64,000 bases of DNA from CAVPJC01 sp963705155 (GTDB taxonomy: Bacteria > Chloroflexota > Anaerolineae > Anaerolineales > UBA4823), in assembly GCA_963705155.1 (NCBI GenBank), contig CAVPJC010000001.1, positions 372,001-436,000 on the forward strand, given 5' to 3'. Numbering within the stretch: the stretch's first letter is position 1; every line of letters begins with the position of its first letter. The notes under the pieces were generated by a model. It did no database searches, had not been told where the DNA came from, and saw nothing but the letters and a program-made list of their open reading frames with translations. Below, in pieces: positions 44,355 to 52,806 of this stretch. The position numbers and the translations under genes were made by a program.

Positions 44355-45599
44355 TCAGGGTGTAGGGGTCAGCTCTGGCGTGGCGGCAGGAGTGCCCAGG
44401 CTCTCCAGGCACAATTCCATACCGGCCTGGGCGTTTTGTACTGCCAGCTCATAATCGGGCACCCCTGTGACCAGGGCCTGGAAAACAGGTACGGCCTCAC
44501 TGCAGCGGTTTTGTTTTGCGAGGGCAAACCCATAGAACCAGTAATATTCTGCCACCTTGCTGTAATCCAGCGGCAGGCCCTCCACTACCACGCCATCGGT
44601 GGTGGTGCCTCCGTGCACCGCCAGGGCCAGCTCGGTGATGGCTTGATCCAGCTCGGCATTGCGGTAGTACATGATCCCCAGGTTGCCGTGCAGCTTGGGG
44701 TTAGATGGCTCAATTTTCACGGCGTCTTCAGCGTACTGGGCAGCCTTGCCAAACTGGCCTTCGTTGGCGTAGGCCAGGGTGATCTCGGTGGGGATATTGG
44801 GGTTCTGAGGGTTCAAAGCATACGCCGCCAGCAGCTCATCCACCGCCAGATCGTTCTCCTGCTTCACCCGATAGGCAAACCCCAGGTTCAGGTGCAGGTC
44901 GGCGATTTTATCATTGATCGCAATCGCGGCTTTCAGCTCTTCGATCGCCTCATCGATATTTTCTTCACCGGAGTTCAGCAGCACCAGGCCGCGGGCGCGG
45001 TGCACCTCCAGCAGGTTGGGGTCCAGCTCTTTTGCCCGCCGTGATGCCTGGGCGGCTTTATCAAAATCATCAAAATCGCCTTTATTGAGCAGAATTTCAG
45101 CATAGTAGGCGTTCGCCAGCGCGCTGTTGGCATCCAGCTCCAGCGCTTTCTTAACCGACGCCTCAGCCGCCAGGTGTTCGCCGGTAAAGCTCTGCGCCCA
45201 GCCCAACACAGCGTGCGCCAGCGGGTTGTTGGGGTTTTGCAGCAGGGCATTCTGAGCATTGGTGACCGCATCCTCATACTGGCCTGAGAAGACCTGGATG
45301 CGCGCCAGGATGATGTACAACGCCGGGTTATCGGGGTCGGCAGCGATCGCTTGCTTGTAGGAGGTGATCGCCGGGGCCAGCTTGCCTTCCGCATAGAACT
45401 GTTCAGCTTCGCTGATGAACGATTTAGGGCTGCGTGTGGGTGTAGGGGTGGGGATAAAGAGCGGCGGGGTAGCCGGCACCACAACCGTGCTGAAGTACAG
45501 CCCGATGCCCACCAGCACCAACAAAAGCATCACCATCCAGGGGTTCGATCGCTTCCTGGGACGGCTCGTCATACTCCATTTACTGCCTCGCAAGTACAT
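44355..45599 (-). CDS. Membrane-anchored TPR protein
   Basis: A 414-aa protein: short basic N-terminus, transmembrane helix (WMVMLLLVLVGIGLYFSTVVV), Pro/Thr linker (FIPTPTPTRSPKSF), then about eight TPR units (AITSYKQAIAADPDNPALYI, AAEASVKKALELDANSALAN, AAQYAEDAVKIEPSNPKLHG) and a Thr/Pro tail. The repeats would face outside the membrane and may assemble envelope complexes; no partner is indicated. The start at 45599 is in frame and lies 6 nt after an extended -10 (TGGTATGAT), so the mRNA looks leaderless; starts upstream have no support. Confidence 0.85.
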   Translation of the reverse strand: MYLRGSKWSMTSRPRKRSNPWMVMLLLVLVGIGLYFSTVVVPATPPLFIPTPTPTRSPKSFISEAEQFYAEGKLAPAITSYKQAIAADPDNPALYIILARIQVFSGQYEDAVTNAQNALLQNPNNPLAHAVLGWAQSFTGEHLAAEASVKKALELDANSALANAYYAEILLNKGDFDDFDKAAQASRRAKELDPNLLEVHRARGLVLLNSGEENIDEAIEELKAAIAINDKIADLHLNLGFAYRVKQENDLAVDELLAAYALNPQNPNIPTEITLAYANEGQFGKAAQYAEDAVKIEPSNPKLHGNLGIMYYRNAELDQAITELALAVHGGTTTDGVVVEGLPLDYSKVAEYYWFYGFALAKQNRCSEAVPVFQALVTGVPDYELAVQNAQAGMELCLESLGTPAATPELTPTP

Positions 45600-45605
45600 A
45601 GAGTG

Positions 45606-45614
45606 ATCATACCA
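45606..45614 (-). promoter_or_regulatory. Extended -10 giving a leaderless start for the TPR operon
   Basis: Minus strand TGGTATGAT followed by 6 nt and the ATG at 45599. No ribosome binding site and no -35 are seen. Confidence 0.55.
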
Positions 45615-45671
45615 TATTTTGCACCCCCCCAGATTGGTCACAAATGAGTGCTGCCAGGCCCCGCACCGGTG

Positions 45672-47096
45672 TCAGCCGGTCCAGACCTGCTTCCAGAGCG
45701 TCTCCCGATCCCATCCCAGGAAGATGAGCAGATCGCCAAGGGTCAGGCGCTTGCGCATCAGGGGCGCATTCAGGAAAGAAAACTTGACCTGAGATTCAGA
45801 AAAGGGCGGGGTCAATTCAGAGAACTTCTCCGGCGCTGCCACCGCTCTCAGTATTGCGCGTATTCGCTCCGGTGAGCGGGCTGAAGCCGATAATTCCCGC
45901 CGGATGGAGGGCCAATCTGCCAGAAATGAAGTGAAATCGGCCCTGTGAGCATCCCAGGCTTCCAGCTTGAGACGGTAATCGGCCCAGCACTCTTCACCGG
46001 CTTTCCCGCTCGGGTCTATTTCCAGAAATGTGCGCCGGATCAGGGTCTCCATGGTCTCTCCAGCCGGATAGCAGCTTGCGGCCTGCACCTCGGCGGGCTC
46101 AAACTCATCCAGGAAATGCTGGTAGGCGCCGGCTGCCAGCACGGTGGCGAGGGCCGCCTGCGAGCCGTGCTGGGCCAGCGGACGGTTGGTCAATTCGGCC
46201 TGCAAATCCAGGATATGGGAAATAACGTGTTCGTACCCCGACATGGGCGTGGTGGCGTGCGAAAGTGACATGGCCAGCCCGCCCAATGCGATCAGGCGCG
46301 CCAATACCGACATTCCCTCCAGATCGCCCGAACGGATGGCCCCGGCTTGCGCCAGGAAGATCTCATCCAGCGGGCCCATCAGTGCCTGAGGCAGCCGGCT
46401 GTACCCGCGGTCCATTCCCAGGCGGTGCGCCAGGTACCAGTCCGGCAGGCTGACGAAGGCAGCCAGCAGATCGCCCACACCTGCGGCGGTCATCTCGGGC
46501 GGGGCGTCTCGGAGTGTTTCCAGGTCGCACACCAGGGCGTCCGGATAACGCGAGTTCAGCGTGCGCTTGACGCCATCCACGAAGGTGGGCGCCATGTTCG
46601 ATGTGTACGCACTGACGCTGTTGGCCGTCTGGAAAACTACCAGGGGCAGCTTCTCGCCGGTTTCCATGCCATAGAGGTGGCAGGCGTGTTTGGCAATATC
46701 ACAGATCGTCCCCGACCCCACCGAAAGCACCGCCGCCCCGGGCTGCAAACGGGCTGCCACGGCGTGAATATGGGGCATGTCGGTGTGCACCTGCCCGGTG
46801 GCATCTGGTTGCATCACCACCTCATCCGGCTGCCAGCCGGCGGCCTGCAGCACCTTAATCAGGAGCGGTTTCAGGCTGTCTTCGCCTCTGCGCATGGGTG
46901 TAGCATCCATCACAACCAACACCGGCTTTGCCGGGTTAGCCCCCACTCGAGAAAGCACCTCCGGCAGGCGCAGCAGCGCTCCAGCCTCAAACAGCATCAC
47001 CCGAATGGGCATTTCCTCGCCGTGCGGGTAACCCGGGAGCTGGCTGATTGCCTGCCAGAATGTTTCTCCGTCCGCGGGATCATATTGCAATTTCAT
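45672..47096 (-). CDS. egsA: sn-Glycerol-1-phosphate dehydrogenase family protein (EgsA/AraM-like)
   Basis: A 474-aa metal- and NAD(P)-dependent dehydrogenase of the iron-containing alcohol dehydrogenase superfamily. The dinucleotide site is SVGSGTICDIAKH at about residues 125-137. Metal ligands fit the Asp of AAGVGDLLA, and the His residues of YEHVISH and AQHGSQ. Close relatives reduce dihydroxyacetone phosphate to sn-glycerol 1-phosphate; B. subtilis AraM lies in the arabinose operon. Here it is the last gene of the polyol-type operon, 11 bp after sdhD, so it may act on a related keto-polyol phosphate. GGAGG precedes the ATG. The C-terminal 130 residues are longer than in archaeal enzymes. 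Confidence 0.8.
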   Translation of the reverse strand: MKLQYDPADGETFWQAISQLPGYPHGEEMPIRVMLFEAGALLRLPEVLSRVGANPAKPVLVVMDATPMRRGEDSLKPLLIKVLQAAGWQPDEVVMQPDATGQVHTDMPHIHAVAARLQPGAAVLSVGSGTICDIAKHACHLYGMETGEKLPLVVFQTANSVSAYTSNMAPTFVDGVKRTLNSRYPDALVCDLETLRDAPPEMTAAGVGDLLAAFVSLPDWYLAHRLGMDRGYSRLPQALMGPLDEIFLAQAGAIRSGDLEGMSVLARLIALGGLAMSLSHATTPMSGYEHVISHILDLQAELTNRPLAQHGSQAALATVLAAGAYQHFLDEFEPAEVQAASCYPAGETMETLIRRTFLEIDPSGKAGEECWADYRLKLEAWDAHRADFTSFLADWPSIRRELSASARSPERIRAILRAVAAPEKFSELTPPFSESQVKFSFLNAPLMRKRLTLGDLLIFLGWDRETLWKQVWTG

Positions 47097-47107
47097 GGGA
47101 ACCTCCA

Positions 47108-47449
47108 TCAGCTAATAAGTTCCAGTGACAGGAATACGCCATACCCGATCGTCAACACACCGATCAAAAAAAGCGCCAGGTTGATTGCCCGGGCTGCCAG
47201 CCTGCCCGGGCCAAAATCCATCAGGATCGCCCGGACGCCCAGCAGAGCATGGGCGGCGACAACCACCAGGAAGAGCACTTCCAGTGAAAAAGCCAGCGGG
47301 TTCTTGAGGTAGCCAACCACAGCCGCATAGTCTCGCAGACCTCCGCTGGCGATGTAGTGCTGCACGACCCAATGCAGGCCTGCCAGTAAGACGAGCAGCA
47401 GTCCCGAAATCGCCTGGATGATCCACAAAAACCGGCCGGAAATCTTCAT
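47108..47449 (-). CDS. sdhD: Succinate dehydrogenase-type membrane anchor subunit D
   Basis: A 113-aa three-helix cytochrome b anchor. Helix 1 begins after KISGRFLWIIQ. The family's heme-ligand motif in helix 2 is AHALLGVRAILMDFG, with His as the heme b ligand and Asp near the quinone site. GGAGG lies 5 bp before the ATG at 47449; an upstream in-frame extension has no support. It pairs with the SdhC-like protein (16 bp upstream) to hold the SdhB-like subunit at the membrane and reduce quinone. Confidence 0.85.
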   Translation of the reverse strand: MKISGRFLWIIQAISGLLLVLLAGLHWVVQHYIASGGLRDYAAVVGYLKNPLAFSLEVLFLVVVAAHALLGVRAILMDFGPGRLAARAINLALFLIGVLTIGYGVFLSLELIS

Positions 47450-47465
47450 GCCATCCTCCAACAGC

Positions 47466-47834
47466 TCATTCCCCGGGAATACCGAGAATGCCCAGCAGCG
47501 CCAGCCCCACGGCCAGGAACAGCGCCAGCCAGAAAAGCGCTTTCTGCAGGCGCAGCCCCCGCCCCAGGCCCAGCGCAACCACCCGCAGGCCGTTCAGCCC
47601 GTGAAATACCAATCCGAAGAGCAGTACCACATCCAGGGCAAGAAAAACAGGCGAACGCACCAGCGCGATGAACCCATCCCAGGCCTGAGGGCCTGCCCGC
47701 AGGCGGTCCAGCACTGCCAGGTGCAGATACAGGTAAACCACCAGCCCAATCCCGCTCAGCCGGTGCAGCATAAAGGCCAGGAAACCGCCTGGCCCCAGGC
47801 GCACCTCAAACCAGCGGCTGCGCAGCGCTTTCAT
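47466..47834 (-). CDS. sdhC: Succinate dehydrogenase-type cytochrome b subunit C
   Basis: A 122-aa membrane protein with three helices. It carries HRLSGIGLVVYLYLH in helix 1, whose HRxSG motif lines the quinone site, and LVFHGLNGLRVV in helix 2, whose His is the expected heme b ligand. The start overlaps the sdhB stop (ATGA, 47831-47834). With SdhD it forms the usual two-subunit anchor. Confidence 0.88.
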   Translation of the reverse strand: MKALRSRWFEVRLGPGGFLAFMLHRLSGIGLVVYLYLHLAVLDRLRAGPQAWDGFIALVRSPVFLALDVVLLFGLVFHGLNGLRVVALGLGRGLRLQKALFWLALFLAVGLALLGILGIPGE

Positions 47835-48481
47835 CGCATCGCCCGCTTTCTCAGGTTCATGATTTCCCCCGCAGGATCAACCCCCGCCGGGCACACTTCG
47901 CTGCATTCAAAAGCAGCATGGCAGCGCCACAAACCGTGTTCGCCTTCCACAAAATCCAAAACGGAGCGCAAATCTCTGCCGCGCGGTTCAGCCGCCAGCC
48001 TGCCGGCAGCCGCCAGGGCTGCCGGGCCGGCGTAAAGGGCGTCACTGCCGGCAACCGGACATGCTGAAACACACAGACCACATTCAATGCAGTTTTCCAG
48101 GCGTGTCGAACCGGAGGCGCCGTTCTCTGCCGCACGGACAGGAGGGAGATCGACCTGGCGCAGCCTGTCCATAAACAGGCCAAAATCCACCAGCAGGTCG
48201 CCGAGGATGGGGAAGTTGCGCAGCGGCTCCAGTTGCACCAGGTGGTTGGAACCGCTTACCTGGCGCAGCGGGGTAATACAGGCCAGGGTCTCCCGGCCGT
48301 TGAGGCGCACCCCGCAGCTGCCGCAAGACGCGTGGTGGCAGGCATGCCGGAAAAGCAGGCTCGGGTCGATCTCCTGTGCCGCTTCCAGCGCGTCTAACAG
48401 GTAGGCTTCCGCAGGGACGGAGACCTTGAAGTCTTGCCAGCCGGTTGAACGGCGGATGCGCAGGGTAATGTCCATGTTCAT
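47831..48481 (-). CDS. sdhB: Succinate dehydrogenase/fumarate reductase-type iron-sulfur subunit
   Basis: A 216-aa ferredoxin-type subunit with all cluster ligands of SdhB/FrdB. The [2Fe-2S] site is C-x4-C-x2-C-x11-C (CHHASCGSC then GRETLAC, about residues 50-72). The [4Fe-4S] ligands are in CIECGLCVSACP. The third cluster uses CHAAFECSEVCPAGVDP. It is somewhat shorter than the usual 230-250 residues. It would carry electrons from a flavoprotein to the SdhCD heme/quinone site. The start at 48481 is in an ATGA overlap with the GlpA-like gene, and no SdhA gene is present nearby. Confidence 0.92.
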   Translation of the reverse strand: MNMDITLRIRRSTGWQDFKVSVPAEAYLLDALEAAQEIDPSLLFRHACHHASCGSCGVRLNGRETLACITPLRQVSGSNHLVQLEPLRNFPILGDLLVDFGLFMDRLRQVDLPPVRAAENGASGSTRLENCIECGLCVSACPVAGSDALYAGPAALAAAGRLAAEPRGRDLRSVLDFVEGEHGLWRCHAAFECSEVCPAGVDPAGEIMNLRKRAMR

Positions 48482-49629
48482 TGCTGCGACCAATTCCGGT
48501 ACGAAAGCAAAGGTGTTTCGCTCGTGCGGCAAGCCGTTGAAACGTCCAGGTAAGCGCAGACTGCGTCGGCTGTCTTTTCGGCCATGTAACGGGCGGTTGA
48601 CGTTTTGCCGCCGATAACCGAGAAAAAGCCGGCTGCGCCCTGATCGGCGTGATGGAAAACGCGGAATGCACGCGTGGTCGCCCGCCCGCCGGAGCCTTCG
48701 AGCACCAGCAGCGGCCGCGCCGCCGCCATAACCCCGCGCAGCGGAGCGCGGCGCACACCCGGAACCAGCTTTTCGGCGATTGAATAAATGAGCTGGATGT
48801 CACCGGCAGGAATTACGATGCCGTCCGGGTCATCCACCCGCCAGGAGGTTGTGCCCAGGATGCTGGTCTGGCGTTGGGGGACGATGATATCGCCATCGGC
48901 TGGAGGCGCCAGAAGGTTCAGCACCTGGTGGCACAACCGTTCGCCCACCGTCAACATGGTGCCCGCCGAAGCCTCCAGTTGCACGGTTATCCCGGCCAGC
49001 GCGGCCACTTTGCCCGCCCAGGGTCCGGCGGCATTCACCACCGCATCCGCCTCGAGAATTTCAGTTTTTCCCGTGATGCGCCGCTCGATGCTGACCGTGC
49101 CCCGATGAATATCTAAACCGGTCACTTTCGAAAAGGTCAGCACCCGCGCCCCATTTTTACAGGCGGTCGCCAGAAAACTGAGACAGAATCGATAGGGATC
49201 AAAGACACCATCCGGAATTTGCACAGCCGCCAGGATGCCCGGGTTGAGATTTGGCTCCCACTGCAGCGCCTGCTGCAGTGAAATTTCGCGTCCGGGTATG
49301 CCGCACGCCGCACAGGCCTCCAGAAAGAGCGGCTTGTATTCCAGCCCGGCTTCGTCCACAGCCACAAACAAGCCATCGTTCAATTCCAGAGCCTCAGGCA
49401 GGATGCGCCGCAGGATATGGTTTTCCTGGATGCATTCACGCGCCAATTCAGGGTCGTTCACGGCATAGCGCGCCCCCGAATGCAGCTGGGCCTGGTTATG
49501 TCCGGTGGTGCCGCTGGCTACCCCGCCCTGCTCCACAACGGTCACGCGTACACCCCGCAGGGCCAGGTCGTGAGCCAGCGCCGCGCCGGTGGAACCCGCG
49601 CCGATGATGATCACATGCCGGGGCGCCAT
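48478..49629 (-). CDS. glpA: FAD-dependent glycerol-3-phosphate dehydrogenase-like flavoprotein (short GlpA type)
   Basis: A 383-aa DAO-family flavoprotein. The FAD site is VIIIGAGSTGAALAHDLALRG. The next part, ASGTTGHNQAQLHSGARYAV, is the GlpA signature, and the C-terminal FSVIGGKTSTARYMAE is the family's closing motif. E. coli GlpA is about 540 residues with an extra C-terminal iron-sulfur domain, and that domain is missing here. Electron transfer to the adjacent SdhB-like subunit instead is my inference. The substrate is probably a polyol phosphate such as glycerol 3-phosphate or a longer relative. It follows the HAD gene by 6 bp. Confidence 0.85.
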   Translation of the reverse strand: MAPRHVIIIGAGSTGAALAHDLALRGVRVTVVEQGGVASGTTGHNQAQLHSGARYAVNDPELARECIQENHILRRILPEALELNDGLFVAVDEAGLEYKPLFLEACAACGIPGREISLQQALQWEPNLNPGILAAVQIPDGVFDPYRFCLSFLATACKNGARVLTFSKVTGLDIHRGTVSIERRITGKTEILEADAVVNAAGPWAGKVAALAGITVQLEASAGTMLTVGERLCHQVLNLLAPPADGDIIVPQRQTSILGTTSWRVDDPDGIVIPAGDIQLIYSIAEKLVPGVRRAPLRGVMAAARPLLVLEGSGGRATTRAFRVFHHADQGAAGFFSVIGGKTSTARYMAEKTADAVCAYLDVSTACRTSETPLLSYRNWSQQ

Positions 49630-49635
49630 ACCGGT

Positions 49636-50439
49636 TTATCCGTGCTCCAACAGCCAGGCAGACACTTCCCCCAGGTTTTGAAAGATAGAATCAGGCTGGA
49701 AGGGGGAGGCGGCCACCTCTTCCAGGCGGGTTTCGCCGCTTAAAACCAGGACAGTGGTGATACCGCTGGTCTGGCCCAGGGCGATATCGGTGTACAGGCG
49801 GTCACCGATCATGCCCAGCGCATCCACCGGCAGGCCCATCTTCGCAGCCGCGGCATCTACGATCATGCGATTGGGTTTACCCACTACCAGGTCTGGCTCA
49901 CGCCCGGTGGAGGCGCGCACAAAAGCAATCATGGCGCCCACATCGGGCATGTACCCCGTTTCGGTCGGGCAGTTAAAGTCGGGATGCGTGGCAATATAGG
50001 GTAGACCCTGGCGCACATAATCACACATCTTCCACAGCTTCTGGTAGGTCAGGGTGGTATCAAAACCAAGCACAACCATCTCGGCTCCATCCTGCACCAG
50101 TTGGAAGCCATGGGAAAGGAATTCGTCTTCCAACGCGGGTGTACCCAGCAGATACAGAGGCGCTCCCGGCGAGCGCTCTTTCAAGTACAACGCCGTGGCC
50201 TCGCCGGAGGTGAAAACGTCGTCCTCCGGTATCGCCAGGCCCAGGCGGGTGATCTTTTCGGCATACTGCCGGCGGTGCTTGGATGAGTTATTGGTCAGGA
50301 AGAGATACTGTTTGCCTTGTTTTTGCAGGGTGTCGATAAATTGAAGCGCCCCTTCCAGCAAGCGGTCGCCAAGATAAAAGGTGCCGTCCATATCCAGAAG
50401 GAAACAGCGCACCTGAGACAATCGATGATTTGGATTCAT
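49636..50439 (-). CDS. HAD-IIA family hydrolase (NagD/phosphoglycolate-type phosphatase)
   Basis: A 267-aa sugar-phosphate phosphatase of the HAD superfamily, class IIA cap. Motif I is LLDMDGTFYLGD (nucleophile Asp), motif II LFLTNNSS, motif III around VVGKPNRM, and motif IV MIGDRLYTDI. Relatives remove phosphate from glycerol 3-phosphate, phosphoglycolate, p-nitrophenyl phosphate or nucleotides. Its place in the operon suggests a polyol or keto-polyol phosphate. The ATG overlaps the FGGY kinase stop by 4 bp. Confidence 0.9.
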   Translation of the reverse strand: MNPNHRLSQVRCFLLDMDGTFYLGDRLLEGALQFIDTLQKQGKQYLFLTNNSSKHRRQYAEKITRLGLAIPEDDVFTSGEATALYLKERSPGAPLYLLGTPALEDEFLSHGFQLVQDGAEMVVLGFDTTLTYQKLWKMCDYVRQGLPYIATHPDFNCPTETGYMPDVGAMIAFVRASTGREPDLVVGKPNRMIVDAAAAKMGLPVDALGMIGDRLYTDIALGQTSGITTVLVLSGETRLEEVAASPFQPDSIFQNLGEVSAWLLEHG

Positions 50440-51973
50440 AACACCTGTTGCAGGCTGGCTGCCTGCTCAAACACGGGCAGCAAAGCCCGGTACGTGGATT
50501 GGTAAAGCCGGTAGTAATTCAGATAATTCTCGTGCTGGCGCTGGTCAGGCTGGCGCACTTCAACGATGCGCACGGCCTGGGCGGCGGCTTCCTCCAGGCT
50601 GGAACAATCCCCGCCGCCCACCTGGGCCATCAGCGCTGCGCCCAGCGCCGTTGTTTCCGTAATCTCAGGCAAGGCCACCGGCAGACCCGTTACGTCGGCC
50701 TTGATCTGGCGCCAGAGCGGGCTGCGCGCCCCACCTCCCACCACCTGGATCTGCCGCAGCGGCAGGCCGATTGCTAGCATACGGTCGGTGATATCCCGCA
50801 CCGCGTAGGCCGAGCCTTCCAGCAGGGCGCGCACAAAATGCGCCCGGGTGTGCGCCAGGGTAAAGCCAAAGTAGGTGCCGCGCGCCGCCGCGTTCCAGGT
50901 GGGCGTCATGGCGCCCATCAAACAAGGCAGGAAAACCAGGCCTTCTGAACCGGGAGGCACGGAAGCTGCCAGGTCGTTGAGCAGCTCGTACGGAACTCTG
51001 CCGCTGGTTGAACCCAGAAGCACCTCGCCAGCTGCAAAGTGGTCGCGGAACCAGCGGTAATTGGCCCCGGAGACAAAACCGGGGTTTTCCAGCAGCCACA
51101 GGTCAGGATGAGCGTGACAGTGCGTCTCCACCAGGCCGGTCGGGTCAAAAACGGCCTGTACGCTGGCCGCGCAGACCGGCTCAGCCGTGCCGGCAATATC
51201 ACAAACCAGTCCAGACCCGGTAACGCCCGCCCCCAGGCAGGCGGCGTGTTCATCCCCGCTGCCCAGCACCACTCGCGTAGATGCGTCCAAGCCCCATCTC
51301 GCTGCGCAATTTCCGGGCGCAGCGCTCCCACCACCGTCGTGGATGGCAGGATGGGAACGAGAGATTCCTCTGGAATCTGGAACAAATCACACAACTCGGG
51401 CGACCAGGTGCGCCGGCGCACATCCATCAGCAGGGTGGAAGAAGCGTTGGAATAATCTACTCCCAGCTCTCCGGTGAGTGCGTATGCCACAAAACTGCCC
51501 GGCATCAAAAAACGCCCGGCCTGGCGCATCGCTGCCGGCTCGTTCTCCAGCAGCCAGCGAATTTTGGGAGCTACATGCGATGCATCCAGGTTTAAACCGG
51601 TTTGCTCGAAAACCTTTCCGGGATCCACCTGTTTGCCGGCGTTTTCGCACTGCGCCACGGCGCGGCGGTCCATCCAGATGATAGCGGGGCGGAGCGGTTT
51701 GCCATCTTTGCCCACCGCAACCACGCCATCCACCTGCGCGGCCAAACCCAGGCAGCGCACTGCCTCGCGCCGCACACTGCTTGCCAGCATGACTGCCCGC
51801 ACAGCGGTCTGCAGAGCGGTTATCCAGGTCTCTGCAGGCTGTTCAGCCCAGGTTGGGTGAGGGTATTCAATCGAATAGCTGACGCTGGCCTCGCCGCAAA
51901 GCTTTCCATCCTCTGCCAGCAAAACAACTTTTACACTTTGCGAGCCGATATCGCAGCCAATTACGTATCCCAT
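50436..51973 (-). CDS. FGGY-family carbohydrate kinase, xylulokinase-like (one frameshift)
   Basis: An ATP-dependent sugar or polyol kinase of about 512 residues. The first frame from 51973 has the ATPase motif IGCDIGSQSVKVVL and WMDRRAV. It breaks at about 51285-51300 and continues in the second frame with LGSGDEHAACLGAG, FLPCLMGAMTPTWNAAARGT and the FGGY signature 2 region GGGARSPLWRQI. The span lacks one base from a multiple of three. Overall similarity is to xylulokinase (XylB), but the kinase is a better match to the operon than to a pentose pathway. It is 17 bp after the nucleotidyltransferase-like gene. Confidence 0.88.
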
Positions 51974-51990
51974 GCCAGATGGTCCGTCAT

Positions 51991-52782
51991 TCAGTGGATG
52001 TCACTCAGATGGTCGGCCCGTTCCACTTCCTCCACATCGTTATACCACTGCATGCGCGGACCCACCGCGGAACGCGCCTTCCACTTTAACGTCTTGGGGG
52101 CTTTCTCGATCATCGCGCTCAGTTGATCGATGCGCTCCGCAATGTTCTGGGTATCCACCGCGCTGAAGAGGTTGGCATAACGGCCAATACTGCCGCGGAT
52201 CTTTGCCAGGTTGCGCGTGGTGGTGTAATAGAAACCCCAGTCTTTGCTCATGATCTCGGCAATATATTTGCCATTGATGGTTTCCTGATCATGATCTCCC
52301 ACCGGGTGAGACGCAAAAAGCATCAGCATATCCCGAATATCTTTCTCATTGAGGGTCACAATCTGGACTTTTTCCAGGGTCAGCTCGGCCAGAGGAATTG
52401 TTGGGGAATCAACTTCGAGGCGGTTGTTAAAATTTACCACATGGCACATATTCAACTGGTCTTCAAAGATATCCACATGCAGCCCGCTCGCTGCATGTTC
52501 ATAGATATGCCGCCCGACAAACAACCCCGGGGTAAGGGAGCCTTGTTTGCGATCGGAACTGAAATGATCTTTGGTGAAAAACTGCTCGATCAGCTTTTCT
52601 TGTTTTGAATAAGCCGCAAAATCGATATCGGTGATTTCCCGCCCCATAGCGATATGGATATGCACGTATTCGGGGCAGTGGATACGGAATGCCGTGGCGC
52701 CCAGCACCCGCAAAAAGATTCCGGCTTCATCAGCTTTTTTCACAATCCGCTTCGCTTCGTCAACAAATTCACTCTGCTGCAT
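51991..52782 (-). CDS. Nucleotidyltransferase-fold protein of unknown function
   Basis: A 263-aa protein. Residues about 24-60 (FLRVLGATAFRIHCP then GREITDIDFAAYS) resemble the GS...DxD core of nucleotidyltransferases such as the AbiEii or MNT-like group, with the DID carboxylates. The rest is helical and ends in a charged tail. No antitoxin partner is present, and the gene sits in a metabolic operon, so a toxin role is unlikely. GAGGAAA precedes the ATG. It lies between the metallophosphoesterase and an FGGY kinase. Confidence 0.6.
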   Translation of the reverse strand: MQQSEFVDEAKRIVKKADEAGIFLRVLGATAFRIHCPEYVHIHIAMGREITDIDFAAYSKQEKLIEQFFTKDHFSSDRKQGSLTPGLFVGRHIYEHAASGLHVDIFEDQLNMCHVVNFNNRLEVDSPTIPLAELTLEKVQIVTLNEKDIRDMLMLFASHPVGDHDQETINGKYIAEIMSKDWGFYYTTTRNLAKIRGSIGRYANLFSAVDTQNIAERIDQLSAMIEKAPKTLKWKARSAVGPRMQWYNDVEEVERADHLSDIH

Positions 52783-52806
52783 AAGATTTCCTCGCTATCG
52801 CCTGGA

